From the NCBI RefSeq assembly GCF_030272615.1, contig NC_081407.1, forward strand, positions 154,029,048 to 154,093,047: a stretch of DNA of 64,000 nt. The letters run 5' to 3'. The notes below the pieces were generated by a model. It had not been told where the DNA came from. It saw only the letters and a list, made by a program, of their open reading frames with translations, and did not search any database. The position numbers were made by a program, and so were the translations under genes. This DNA is from Cryptomeria japonica (taxonomy: Eukaryota > Streptophyta > Pinopsida > Cupressales > Cupressaceae). Shown piece by piece: positions 23,216 through 35,700 of this stretch (the stretch's first letter is position 1; the number at the start of each line of letters is the position of its first letter).

Positions 23216-25574
23216 ACTCGTTGATGGTCATTTTTCAACTCACCTTAAGTCTACATGAGCTACATAAGCTTGTGATAAGTATGGATGATTGTCTCCTTCC
23301 AATATGTAGTCCTTTCATATTTTAGGTGCCTACACACTATGTTGTTGTTAAGTAATGATGTAGTCTTAAGACATCTCATCACTCCATTACATGTCCACAC
23401 TTGGGTTTATAAATACAACTATGTCAAAACAAAAACAATATCACTAGTAAAACTATGATTGTGACAATTAATACCCTTAGGACAGTCATAGAAATTTAAT
23501 CTATTTCATTTGGTTTTGATCCACAAGTCTTGAATGAATGTTTGGGGTTAATTATGGCTACATCTCATGCTGCCAATGTGGTGAAAGCCTTAAAGAATTC
23601 CATTACCAAACTAAATAAATTTATTAGAGTTTTTGACTTTCGAATTAAATGGATAGATGGGCCAAATGAAAGATCTTTAGGCTAATATTTGTATAATTAT
23701 AAGGACTATAAGAGAAGGCAAAATAAGGCTTCCTCCATAAGAAATCCAAATCTGAATTGATTTGTTTCAAATTTTGATCAAGTAGATGGCAAATAATGGA
23801 TTCTTAGTTAATTCGAAGTGATGACCTACCAAGCTTATCTTTATTTAAGTAAGGGCCCATCCAAATACTATTAGTGATTTCTTGTGGTCTCAGATGTAAA
23901 AGTCTACTAAAATGAACTTTTCTTTGTACTTACTACCTCATCGACCTGAGAGATCCATTGGATGTGTTAGAGGAGTGGATTCTTTGTCATTTCCCTTCGG
24001 TTTCATCCATTTTCATTCATTTTTTACAAAGTTAGAGAAGATTTAGTAAAAACTGCCAATACCCTAAACTAGGGTAACCCGAGGCAGTAAGAAAATGGTT
24101 TGGGGGTCATATAGACTCGCTTTATGTTGTATGATAATTACAAATTGTGACCCCGACACCAAGATTTATAAGAGATTGGAAATTCTTAAAGGCCAAACAA
24201 ACCCATTGACCTAGAGCAAATATGAATCCATCTGCCTAGCTATTGCCCACCTAGAAATTGCAACCGCCCTCAACAATTAATCACTAATGTTGTAGTGCGT
24301 TATTTTACTCTAATGATATCTTTCATGATGAAAATGTGGTTAATAATTTTTGGCATGCGATGTGCTATTAATTGCATCATTGTGGGCTACTGAATGGATG
24401 ATTATATATTCCCTTAGGATGATTAAGGGCACCCACTTACCCAAGTTTGTATTCCAAACATATAAATCTCTATCCTCACTTGAAGAAGCCACTAATCACT
24501 GATTACTTCCAAAGGATGATCTCAAGATGAAACCAAACATGGCATCCCTTCCAAAGCTCTAGAACATTTTGTAACTTAATTCCCTCCTTGAAAAGCCACT
24601 TCGGAACAACCTAAGCTTGATGAATGGGTTTGCATTGTTGAGTTAGCAAAACTACCCAGTGAAATACAATTCCTCTAGATCACGAGTACCTCAATTACAC
24701 ATTATAATAAATTCATGCAGATTCTTTTTGGAATGAACATCCTTAATCCTTCTCCATTGGACCTAGAGGCCCCTCTTCATTGCTTTGATGAAAACATTTA
24801 GTAACAATATGACGAACTTAGACCAAATAATGGACCAATCCTTATCAAATAACTTCCTCCTAGAATGTATAAAGCCTAATGAGACCATATTTAGAGTCTA
24901 TGGTTGACCTCTATTGCTCACTAAAATCCAAAATTCATGTCGAGTAAGGGTTCATAGGTGAAGATGTAAAAAATTGTGTAGTCTCCCTAATATTTAATTA
25001 AAATCCTTAGATACCTCATTAAAAAACTTTAAAGCACTTGGTAGCCTCGCCAAATTTATTATTGAAGGGAACAACCTTTCCTTGGAATCATTTGGCATCC
25101 ATCATTTTACCTCTTAAAATTGTAAGTGTGAAAGATGTGATCCTCAAATTTTAAATTTTTCTATAAAATTTTATTGGGTCACTCATAGACCCATTGTATG
25201 AGAGCCATGCTCCTTTTTCTTTCTAAGGTGCTATTTTTTTTGAGCTTAAATCCATTTATAAGTTAGAAGGTGATACCAAGCATGGAAATTTGGGCAACAA
25301 CAACATACAAAATCCTCACTTCTAATGCATTAATGTTTATCGCCCTTTTTGTGCCTGCACCATCAAACTCAAAACAACATCTTACGAAGACCTACAAGGG
25401 ATTGGAAATCTGAAATTAAGGTGAAGAATCTACCTCCTGTGCAAGATTTCAATGCACAAATGACTTCGACGTGGGTTTGATCTTGTCAGGGGTTTAATTC
25501 GACGCGGACGCCTGCATGAGATTACAATGCACAAATGACTTACCCCCCCTTTTTTTTATAAGTAATGCTCCTTG

Positions 25575-25765
25575 TCATCGGAATTCTGACAAATGCAGGC
25601 ACTTTTTTGAAAAAAAAAAATTCATTACTAATGCCTTCTCCATCGAAACCAAATGTGAAATTACCATCAGAATTCTGATGAATTTGGGCATTTTTTCAAA
25701 AAAAATCAAATTTGGTCACAATATACCTTCTCCGTCGGAAATATAGATCAAATGTATTAGTGCTA
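25575..25765. repeat. Two degenerate tandem units of about 95 bp
   Basis: Each unit carries CATCGGAATTCTGA or CATCAGAATTCTGA, a GGCA-T-run-A-run segment, an AATTTGGTCAC/AATGTGAAATTAC-like part and CTTCTCC-TCGGAA. It lies at the broken 3' end of the Copia element, so the deletion or replacement that removed the Copia 3' LTR may involve this repeat. Confidence 0.55.
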
Positions 25766-26830
25766 GGATCTGACTGAAATCTAGAAGCAATACAAACATT
25801 GTTCATTATATCAGGTCTAGTCTGAATTAGGTACAACAAACCACCAATCATTGATTTGTATCTACTTCGATTCACTCTAGGAGATTCATCATCCTTTGAC
25901 AATTTGCAACTGGTTATCATAGGAGTATCGATGCGTTTAGAATTCTCAAGTCCAAATTTCTTAAGTAAGTTCTTCACATATTTAGTTTGACAAATTAAAA
26001 TACCTTTATCAGTCTGAGTAATCTACAAACCTATGAAAAATTTCATCTTTACCAATCATAGACATTTCAAATTCATTCTTCATATCATCAACAAATTTCA
26101 TGCATAGACTTTCTTCTCCTCCAAAAATGATATCATCCACAAAGACTTCAATAATCAATATGTCATCATGCTCAATTTTATAATATAAGTTACTATCAGC
26201 ATGACCTTTGCTAAAACTAAGCTTTGAAAGACATTTGTCTAATCTAGCCAACCATGCTCTAGGGGTCTGTTTTAATCCATATAAAGATTTCTTCAGTCTG
26301 CAAACCATGTCCTTGTCTTCTAATAAAGAAAATCCATCAGGATACTCAATGTAGACTTCCTCTTCAAGATCTCCATTCAGAAATGCACATTTGACATCCA
26401 TTTGATATATTTTATAGTTCTTTTGTGCAGCACAGGCAATAAATAGTCTTACCGCTTCAATTCTTGCAACCAGAGCATAAGTCTCTCCATAATCAACTCC
26501 TTCTTCCTATGAATATCCTTTGCAAACTAATCTAGCCTTGTTCCTCATAGCCTGACCTTCCTCATTTAATTTGTTCCTGAAAACCCATTTAGTTCCAATA
26601 ATATTCTTGTCTTTAGGTCTAGGAACTAATTCCCATGTCTTATTTTTTTCTATCTGATCTAATTCCTCTTCCATTTCTTTTTTCCAATTTTCATCCTTAC
26701 TTGATTCAATAAATGATTCTAGTTCAATTTTAGAAAGTAGATATACCTCTTCAATAGCTAGTCTTCTTCGAATCATCACACCTTTCCTTCTATCTCCAAT
26801 GATATGATCTTCAGAATGATTTAGTTTCAC
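25746..26830 (-). pseudogene. Copia reverse transcriptase (RVT_2 type), decayed
   Basis: Opens with the Copia RT block WELVPRPKDKNIIGTKWVF and NKARLVCKGYS, then a TAG, EEGVDYGETYALVARIEA, and MDVKCAFLNGDLEEEVYIE. CRLKKSLYGLKQTPRAW and the catalytic-site block FVDDIIFGG (the usual Y/F-VDD) follow. A frame change near 26000 leads into KRIDTPM, RSMIGGLLYLI-like (here KSMIGGLLYLI) and TRPDI, the conserved stretch before RNase H, and then the sequence stops abruptly. Both Asp residues of the VDD box are present. RT copies element RNA into cDNA in cytoplasmic particles; this copy cannot be functional because of the stop, the frame break and the missing RNase H. Confidence 0.9.
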
Positions 26831-26839
26831 ATACCCGAG

Positions 26840-28036
26840 AGTCTTTGAATTTTGTTCATTTACTAACTCTTTCTGTTGTTCATCAGTTACTATTGAATTT
26901 TATGATGTTACCAGTGTCACTGGTTCAATGCTTTGAATTGATTCTTGCATTATCGGTTCAGGTCTGATAAATTCATCTTTTGGTCCATAGTTGTATGATC
27001 CGATCTGATTACTGCCATGCTCATCCACCTTAACATTTATGCTTTCAATTATCCTATTCAATCTTTTGTTATAACATCTATATTCTTTTCTCTTAGTAGA
27101 ATATCCCAAAAATATTCCTTCATCACTTCTAGGATCAAACTTTCCTATTGCATCATCTCTTCTAATGTAACATTTACTTCCAATTTTTTTGAAATATCTG
27201 ATAGTAGGAATATGACCAAACCATAACTCATAAGGAGTCTTACTGGTATCACCTTTAATGTGTACTCTATTGAAAGTGTATACAATCGTATTGATAGCTT
27301 CCCTCTAATAGATATCAGACAATCTAGCTTCAGTCATCGTTTTCCTTGCCACATCTAATATGGTTCTGTTCTTCCTTTCCACTAATCCATTCTTCTATGG
27401 ATTTCTAGGTGTAGAAAGTTGTCTTCTGATTCCATTCTTTTCACAAAAGTTGTTGAACTCACCGAATGTAAACTCACTACCTTGATCTAATCTTAAACAC
27501 TTTATCTTCAGTCTTGTCTTAGTTTCAACCATAGCTTTGAAGATTTTGAATTTCTCGAGAGCTTCAAATTTTTCTTTCAACAATGCTACCCACATCATTC
27601 TAGAATAATCATCAATAAGTAATATAAAATATCTATCACCTTGAAAAATTTTAGTCCTTGTCGGTCCACACAGATCAGTATGAATAAGATCAAGAATTTC
27701 ATTAGATTTATCATGTATACTTCTAAAAGAATTTCTAACTTTCTTACCCATTTGACATTCTCTACATACCAGATTATGAGGTTTAGCAATCTTGGGCAAA
27801 TATCTGATAGCTTTTGTTGAATTGATCTTTACTATGGAATCAAAATTTACATGACACATCCTTTTATGCCATAACCATCTTTCATCAATATGTGCAATCA
27901 AGCAAGCCTTCTCACAGGAGTTCAAATGAAAGATGTTTCCATTGGTCTGAGTTCCGGAAGCAATTTCCATTCGAGATCTATTGATGATCTTACATTTTCC
28001 ATCCTTGAATTGAAAATGAAATCCTCTAGCCACCAT
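26840..28036 (-). pseudogene. Copia integrase, decayed
   Basis: Begins with the GAG-pre-integrase/zinc-binding part (WLWHKRMCHVNFD, then CRECQMGK, an HHCC arrangement). The catalytic core follows: first Asp in DLCGPTRTK, second Asp in LRLDQGSEF, and Glu in GLVERKNRT beyond a TAG at 27394. C-terminal TPYELWFGHIPTIRYFK and GIFLGYSTKRKEY blocks match the Copia integrase C-terminal region. At least three in-frame stops. DDE residues are all present. The integrase would insert element cDNA into chromosomes. Confidence 0.88.
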
Positions 28037-28047
28037 CTGACCTACAC

Positions 28048-28689
28048 TTAAAGATTATGCTTTAAGCCTTCAACATAGTAAACATTATCAGTATTAGTCT
28101 TACCATCCAATGATATTGTTCCCTTGCCTTTGATCCTATATGCCTTGTTGTCTCCAAATCTGACTGGTCCGCCATCAAATTCTTGCAGTATTAGAAATTT
28201 TCTCTTGTCACCAGTCATGTGATGTGAACAACCACTGTCTATGACCCATTCATCCTTTTCTTCAATTTTAATAGCTAAAGCTTTCTCCTCAGTATTGTTT
28301 GCTTCAATGACAGGTTCCAGAGAATCATCCTTGATAGCAATAAAGACCCAATCTTTACCAGAGCTTCCATTGTCGGTTCCAGTCACAGGTTCATCATCAT
28401 CACCAACATAGAAGCATGATTTATCTTTATTCCTTCTGAATCTAGGTATTCTTTGATATTTTGGATTAGTCTTATAACTCCTTACAAATCTTTCATGACT
28501 CCTAGCAGCTCTTTTAGGGCATCTAGAAGCAAAATGACCAATCTTATTGCATGAAAAAAATTTAAAAGGGACTTTTCCTTCATACTTACTTCCAACAAGT
28601 CCTTTGGGAATTCTTCTATCAATTAGGGCTTCTAGCTCTTCAAGTTCTCTTTCTTCTCTCTCAATGTCCTCCAAGTCTTTAGCATACAA
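28048..28689 (-). pseudogene. Copia nucleocapsid knuckle and aspartic protease
   Basis: A CCHC knuckle is readable as FFSCNKIGHFASRC: the first Cys of the CX2CX4HX4C signature is replaced by Phe. Downstream, WVIDSGCSHHMTGDKRKF contains the D-S-G active site of retroviral-type aspartic protease, followed by the RFGDNKAYRIKGKGTI and NVYYVEGLKHNL blocks typical of plant Copia. The protease cuts the gag-pol polyprotein. It lies in a different frame from the integrase block, so a frame break lies near 28040. Confidence 0.88.
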
Positions 28690-28770
28690 CTCCTTCCAAT
28701 CTATCTTCTACTTATCAGAGGTAGATGCTTTAAATGCAGTCTCAGTTTTAGTAGCACTCTGATCTCCAAG

Positions 28771-29240
28771 TTATTCAAGCTCAAAAGCAGTCAATTTACC
28801 AGGCAATGTATCTTTGGTAATAGGGGTACTTGACATTGTTTGGAGTTCATTGATTGCAATAGCCTTCATCTTGTAAGCCAGAGGTAGAACTCTCGGAACC
28901 TTTGACACAATTCCATCCTCACTGACTGATATGCAACAACATTTGATACCCATGACAATCTCATTCACTCTATCCATGAAAGAACTAATCTTCTCATCTT
29001 CTTCCATCTTCAAAGTTTCATATCTTACATAGAAACCTTCAAGTTTTGCAATATTTACTGCCTGCTCACCTTCATAAAGAGTTTCAAGTTTCAACCAGAT
29101 CTGCTTAGCATTCTCCAACTCTATGACATTCAACAACTTTTCATCAGATAGGGCACTTAACAATGGTTCTTTTTCTCTAACATCATTTTCAGCTCTCTTC
29201 TGTTCATTAGTAGGTGTCAGTGTTCCAGAATTAGGATCAT
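28771..29240 (-). pseudogene. Copia gag, C-terminal part (right of nested LTR)
   Basis: Reads from the insertion junction: HDPNSGTLTPTNEQ, then LLNVIELENAKQIWLKLETLYEG and FYVRYETLKMEEDEKISSF, MDRVNEIV, the Retrotran_gag_2/UBN2 pattern of Copia gag (W-x-x-L-x-x-x-Y-E, then SF...-R-x-N-x-I/L). The reading is continuous with LTR sequence upstream only by chance; the true N-terminus is at 30534-30387 on the far side of the inserted LTR. Confidence 0.85.
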
Positions 29241-29245
29241 GAGGT

Positions 29246-30381
29246 TGATGAATACTAAGAAGGGGGGGGTGAATTAGTATGCCAAAAAATACTGTAAGCA
29301 GACTTTTAAACAATTTAGCAGATAAACAGTGCAACATATTCACTAATAAACCGGTTAGGATAAATGCAAACCAAAAAGAAAATAAATCATTCATCCACAA
29401 GAGCACAATCACCATAACACAAGATATTTGATGTGGAAACCCAAATGGGAAAAACCACAATGAGAAGAAACTCACAAGTAACTATCTGCACAATAGTAAC
29501 CAGACTGGTTAAGGTCATACAATGTTCTTCACCATAATAGATCCTGTTAGGAATGTAGATCTCTGTTAGGAGATAAGTCCTATTAAAGACTACCTTGCTA
29601 AAGGATTTCAGATCCATAGTTGTGAACCACCTTGTTAGAGGATTTCCAAAGGCTTTGCTCAGCCTACCCGATTAAGGGTTTCAAACTTGTCAAAGATATT
29701 AGTAATCAACAAGTGAATGATCTAGATAATAGCACAATATGCTTAATTAGATCTTTGACAGCTCATTGTTAATGCATTTCAACATTAATTCAGTCTTCAA
29801 TATCTCCACACTCTATCTCTTCACACAGACCTAATCTTCTCTTCAATGATCGCACATAACCTTTTCTTTTCTATATCTCATACATGCAAACCCTAGATAT
29901 GATGTCCTTATAAAGGAATCTGATTTCATGTCGGTCCAATAGAATTAGACTACAAGTTCCTAGGTACAACACATCTAGACACATTTGGTAACAAGACACA
30001 AACACATCTCCAAAGAGTCGGTGGATGATAACTCATCACACATTACAGTAATATCGGTTGGTAACTCATCACAGAGTAATACCGGTTAACACAATATACC
30101 GATTACCGGTTGTCAAAAATGAAGACTGGAAGATCGTAGTGTTCCGATCAAAAGTTAACTACCGCTTGGGTCCTTCCTACCAGTTGAGATCCTCGAACTG
30201 CTTGGGGTCTTCAGTCAATCTGTGACCGGTAAACCATCCTCTACAAAATACTGATAGTCTAAAGACTATACATTCAATAATACACAATACTGGTTGGAAC
30301 AATTACCGGTTGAGCATAACTCATACATCAAGAAAGTGTGTGTCCATCAATGACAATCAAAACATCATCAAAATGCCAATA
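29246..30381 (-). mobile_element. Solo LTR of the element A family, TSD GAGGT
   Basis: 1,136 bp, related along its length to the LTR at 4407-5529. GAGGT flanks it on both sides (29241-29245 and 30382-30386), and no internal sequence or second LTR is present. Its distal end reads TA instead of TG on the minus strand, a point mutation. Solo LTRs arise by recombination between the two LTRs of an element. It sits within the Copia gag coding region, and removing it with one duplication copy would bring the two gag parts together. Confidence 0.9.
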
Positions 30382-30386
30382 GAGGT

Positions 30387-30534
30387 ATATACCCTTTCTC
30401 CACTATCTCCCAAACTTCAGCTCCAAGACATCTGAGATGAATCTTCATTCGCTTCTTCCATATTTATAATTTGTACCATCAAATCTGGGACTCTCCTGGT
30501 ACGGGTTGAATGTAGAACTTGATACTAATGCCAT
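30387..30534 (-). pseudogene. Copia gag, N-terminal part
   Basis: Starts at the ATG at 30534, about 40 bp past the PBS: MALVSSSTFNPYQ, then PRFDGTNYKY. A one-base loss follows (near 30466), after which KIHLRCLGAEVWEIVEKGY is read. The P-x-F-D/G-G-x-NY-x-x-W-x-x-x-M pattern is the standard opening of Copia gag. It continues into the 28771-29240 part beyond the nested LTR. Confidence 0.85.
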
Positions 30535-30575
30535 TGGATCTCCTCAAGTAGTTAAGATTTTGCAAAGAGTATCTT

Positions 30576-30587
30576 GCTCTGATACCA
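30576..30587 (-). promoter_or_regulatory. Primer-binding site (initiator Met tRNA), Copia element
   Basis: The minus strand reads TGGTATCAGAGC, 2 bp from the LTR end at 30590. It marks the 5' LTR/internal junction. Confidence 0.9.
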
Positions 30588-30589
30588 AT

Positions 30590-31728
30590 TGTTGGAATGA
30601 TTTGATATTGGGAGAAAATTGAGAGGGGGGTGAATCAGTTCTCTCACAAGTACAACAATTAACTTGATTTATGAAATTAATACTAGAGCACAACACAATG
30701 AAAGATGAAGCGTGAAAGAACAACACAAATGACACTAATATTTTGACATGGAAAACCCAATAAAGGGAAAAACCATGATGGAAACCCTATCCACAATCAG
30801 ATAATAATTCTGTAGTAGTATGTGAATTAATTATAATGGGGATTGCACTTGAAATCAGGCTAACCACCTAGAGCTTAGTGCTCAACACAAAAGGGAAGTC
30901 TCACTGACTTACAAAGCATTGGAATACATTCCAAAAAGAATGAACTGTGAAAGTAGCATCTACTAATGCTTGATACAGTTTTGGTTAAGCACAGATGTCT
31001 GCCCTGCAATACAAAACCTTCACTAAAATGATATGAATTTGTTTGCACATATTCCTATCTCTAATAATGCAGACATAACCACCGATCCCAAAAACCATTT
31101 CATAATTACATGAATAAGTCACCTATAAATACAGATCATCAACCTTATTGACAAGGTCAGCTAAACCCTAAACCCATAAACCCATTATAACAAAAATTAC
31201 ATCACACGATACCACCAAGCCAATATTATGATTTACATTACATAGCATGGACCTAATTCAAGTTCCCAAATAATTATATCAGTCAGAAATTCCTCTAAGA
31301 CCAAAATCCAACACGCTTCACCAACCGATAGAAACCCTTTGTGAAATAACAAAAGGTCTAACTAGATCCAAATAGGACCCCCATAACAACACGCCTTCCA
31401 ATGCAACACCACCAAACACTTAGGACATGATCAAGAAGCACCTTTAGCATGATAGAAACCCTTCTCGTAAGTTGGATCAAAATCAGCTGACCAAATCACC
31501 AAATATCGCTTACCGGTAAAGCTAGCCGGTACCAAGATATACCAATTGAGAACAAAAGTGATAGCAACTGTAGTACTAAATCATGAACCTAAAGAATATA
31601 AGAATCCAAAACCGAATCCAGAGATCTGATCATAGCAGATCAGAATCACAACCAAAACCAAGATGATCACCAAGACTAACTATGATAAGTCTAACCGAGA
31701 TAGCCTCCAACTAGGATACAGTGTTGAC
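30590..31728 (-). repeat. Copia 5' LTR, PBS-proximal part (split by element B)
   Basis: Starts TGTTGGAATG on the plus strand (CA end on the minus) and carries the GAGGGGGGTGAATCAG terminus also seen in other LTRs here. It is cut at the TTGAC target site at 31724-31728; the remaining LTR end is at 38380-38414 beyond element B. Confidence 0.8.
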
Positions 31729-32529
31729 TATTAGGATTTCCACAGATATTGAGAGGGGGGGGTGAATCAGTATCTAATTGGTGATTTGAATTTCTTAACT
31801 TAAACATGTAGAACATATTATAACAGTATATTGGTATGCAAGAAATAATGTAATAAACAGAATTAAAATCATCCACATGAAAAGCACACCATGACACAAG
31901 AATTTAACAAGAAAACCCGGTGCGGGAAAAACCTTGGTGGGATTTGTGACCCACAAGATTCACTTATTGGCCAATAACAGAATATTACTTACAAACAGGG
32001 GCCTGCACATGCAGGAAGGCCAACTGCCTAGAGCTCACTGCTCAATGGGAAGTCTCACTGATTTATAATGTGGATTATACAAATCCAATATCTTGTACTG
32101 CTTTACAATAGCATCTATAATGCCAGATCCAGTACTGGTTTCTGCTCTGTTCTTTACATAAAACTTTTAACCTATATTTCGCATAATAGGTCTACCTAAT
32201 ATCTTCTCCTTTTCACTTCCTTTTCTTCACTTACAAAATGTCTACAATGATATCTCTTATATATAAGAGTCATTTTACAGCTTGCCAAGTTAGCTTACAA
32301 AGTTTTTACAATAATAAACAAAATATAATATATCAAAAATCCTGTCGGCCTCTATGCCAGTATGCTTCCTTTCTCTGTGCCAGTGCCGGTGTAGAGTGTG
32401 ATTTGTTGATGCCAGTGAACTATCTTTCCGGTGTAATGCCTTGCTGGTGCTATAGGATTGTAAGGTTGCCATCAATGACAAAACCTTCTATCACCTACAA
32501 TGTCTCATTGGAGTGTGCATATGCCAACA
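31729..32529 (-). repeat. 3' LTR of element B (801 bp)
   Basis: Matches the 37562-38379 LTR throughout. The terminal TG (plus-strand view) has become TA. An indel of about 16 bp near 32380 accounts for the length difference; scattered substitutions separate the two LTRs, so the insertion is not recent. Confidence 0.9.
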
Positions 32530-32541
32530 ATCTCCCCCTTT
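32530..32541 (-). promoter_or_regulatory. Polypurine tract of element B
   Basis: AAAGGGGGAGAT on the minus strand, directly adjacent to the 3' LTR (TGTTGGCAT). A second CTCCCCCTTTGGCATC copy (plus strand) lies at about 32670-32686. Plus-strand DNA priming would start here. Confidence 0.85.
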
Positions 32542-32728
32542 GGCATTGATGGCAACACTCATGAGAAATTTTTAAAGTGTATCAAAAAATGTGAAGTCCA
32601 AAAATGTTACCAAAAATGTGTGCTCCCCCGGAGTATATGATCCCTGTGATATTGAATTTTCTCATCCCACTACTCCCCCTTTGGCATCAAAGACAAAGGT
32701 TGTCAAGATGTCAGTAGAGTTTGTAGTT

Positions 32729-35700
32729 TCAACCTTGTAACTGGGTAGTTACAATTTGAAATAGATCTACCAAAATAAAGTTTATACTCTCCATAAACTT
32801 TTTACTGTCTCTGATTGCTATCTCTGTTCTTTTAACTGTACCCGTGAGGTGTTGTATATGCTCTGTCGGTGTTTTCTGTCCTTGTATCAGTGCCTCAGAT
32901 ATTTCCTTCCACAATGATGCTAGATATCCAATCTTGGACTCAGTTTTAATCTCAAATGCTTTGCCTTATCCACTATTCTCTCCTTTTCTCTTTCTAATTT
33001 AAGTAACTCTTCCTCAAAATTTGTTATCCTTTGCTCAAAAACTGATAATGTATCAGGTGAGTTAACAAAATTATCTGCAAGTTTATTGATTTCATCCTGT
33101 ACCTTGCTCATCTTTTTATCTATGTCTACTATCAAAAAGTTTGTTTTGCAGGTGTCTTTGTACATAGTCTTTTATTCCTTTAACAAGTTACACAGTTCCG
33201 GTAGAAGTGTGTCAAATTCCCTAGTACACTTCTTTATCTGATCTTCAAAGAATTTCTGCTTTTCAATTTCTACCTTGTCTTTCAATGTCTCTTCCTTTAT
33301 TTTCTCAATAGTCACTGTGTTCTTAGTGATGTATTTACACAAAGTATCAAGTTGTCCTAAAGAATCTTTATTGTCTATATTACAGTTAGGAGCAATTACC
33401 TTCAAAATTGGGATTGTGTCATCTATGGCTTTATAAGCCTGTAAACTACAATTTGTTATCCTTTTGATTGAATCCAAAAGTACTTCAGTTACATTTGTTG
33501 ATTTGTGGCCTGCTGAGGAGGAACCAACATTTTGAATTCCACCGGTGGAGGAAGTAACCAAGCTTGTTGTGACTTCTGGTAGGTCTATTTGTGTTTTCAT
33601 TTCCTTAAGAAATGGTTTGTGTACTTCTCCTATTGCTAGTTGTACTATTTCCTCATGACTCTTTTCCTGTACCTGTTCCTATTCTGGAGCCTTTTTCTCT
33701 TCTTGTTTCTCTGTCTATTGTACTATCTCAATCTGAGTTTCTTCCTATTTCTCTTTGTCATCTGTCAGTTTCTCTTGTGTGTTATCAGTTTGCTCAGCTA
33801 CCGGTGGCTCACTAGCCATTTCAGCCTTACCAGTTGTATCTTTATCTACCACAATATTGATCTTTTGTGTATCAACATCTACTGTGTATAAGACTTCAGG
33901 ATTAGGATTGACATCCTCTACATCCATACTTTCAACTACCGGTTGATCTTCTATAGTTTTTGTGACCGGTGATGTAAAAGGAGGTGGGGGTAAGTTGTCT
34001 TTTACTTTGATACTCGGAGGTCCACCAACCTTTCCTTTTCCTTTGTCTCTCTCCTTCTGATATACCTTTATTGGTTTGGGGTTCCTGTATTCTTCCTGTT
34101 TTTCTTTTTCAACAAGAAATATGTCCCATGCATTTTTTGTTTCTTCAGTTACCTCATTAACTCTTCCAACCATTAGTGCAATGTGCCGGTGTGCAATAGA
34201 GAATACTTACCAGTTGGCTTCAATAATTAAATCATCAATTTCTTTAGGTGAGTTCACTGGGTACACAACAGGTAGCTTTTCAATCTTGATTTTCTTGTCA
34301 AGTTCTACTACTGCTTGTCTACTTGCTTCCAGTCTTTTGAATAGTTCATCTAGTACTTCATCTACAACTTCGATCAAAAATTTCTTATACATGTCCATAT
34401 GCAATATAACATTGTTTTCTACTTGTTCTTTTTCATTTGCAGTCAGAGTGTCATACAATTTCTCTATATTCTTCAGTTTCCCTTCCTCTGTAATTTCATT
34501 CAATAGTATGTCAAGAGGGGCTGAATTTGTTTTGTTCTCTTCTTCTTCTTGGGTGTCAGTTTCTTCTTTGGTGGAGTCTTTTTAACTGGAGATCTCACTG
34601 CTTGTTGTTTCTGTCTTGTCCACCTAGGTGAGGGTGTGGTTGCCAGTGAGGGATCACTTTTCCTTACAACTCTTTTGAAAGTTGTAGGAATGTCACTCTC
34701 TGAAGAAGTATCTACTGGTGATAGGTGAGTCTCAGGCTGTAGAGTTCCTAGCTCATCCTTAGTGATACCGGTTTGCTTTAATACATCTTCTTTAATGGCT
34801 TTTTCCCGTCTAGAACCTCTTCTCACAACTGCCTCAACCTTTTTCACTCTCTTCTTAGATTGAATTTGTTTTTATATAGTCTCAACACTACCAAAAACTT
34901 CTTCCTTTGGTTCATTTGGTGCTTCCAGAAGTGCTTTAGCATAAGTCTCAATTATATGATCATCTATCTCATAACCCATCTCTGTTACCCAGATTGTTTT
35001 TGGGATGACTGCTTCCATCTGTATCTCATCCTCTTTTATTACAAAACATATATCATCCTTGTACTTGTCAACAATCTTCTGTGATAATCTGATTCTCTTC
35101 TTCATTTTGATCTTAAGTGCTTGAAAGTAATCATGGATATTGTTTTCCTTATCTTCTCCCATATTGTTGAATAGTTTTGTTAGCTGTTTACCTACCGGTA
35201 TATCAAATCCAAGTTCTTTGTAGCCTATACCAAGAACCTATTTGGTTATATGTAGCATCAAACATACTAGCAAATTTCCAAACCTAAAAGTTCATTTCTT
35301 ATCCTTCTTAATCTTGCCTAGGTTGTCAATTAACTCATCCTTCAACCACTCACATATATCAATCTTGACATTATTTGTGATCATGTCATAAGCACTCTTA
35401 ATGCATAAACTTGAAACTGAATTGAGTTTGTTTGCATGAGTTTCCTTATACCCTAATATCATACTGATAAACCTTACATTGGTGTCGGTTACATCATTGA
35501 CTCTTAAGGACCTTTTATCAAATGTAGCACCAGTTAGCTTAGTAACTAGGTCATTAGAGACCTTCTTAGTTTTGTCTGGTCTTTTACTAGTGGACGGTAA
35601 CCCTGTGATAGCTTTCATAGCTTCCTTGGTGATTTTGTGAATTGCATCTAACCACAAAAATTCACCATGTACCCTGCTTAAGACTATCCTAATCACATCC

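Larger units (their letters stand above)
21180..25574. other. Gene-poor stretch with decayed coding relics
   Basis: No intact gene. Fragments of the 304-bp dispersed repeat lie at 21650-21735 and 23065-23215. Between about 23540 and 24830 there are short open blocks (for example MATSHAANVVKALKNSITKL near 23557 and DELRPNNGPILIK near 24810) separated by stops and frame changes. They could be an older copy of the element ORFs at 5.5 and 13.6 kb, but the resemblance is too weak to claim. The rest is AT-rich and featureless to me. Confidence 0.4.

Noticed and set aside
24805-24850. Conserved protein relic DELRPNNGPILIK
   Set aside because: Too short and flanked by stops; noted only in the description of the gene-poor stretch.
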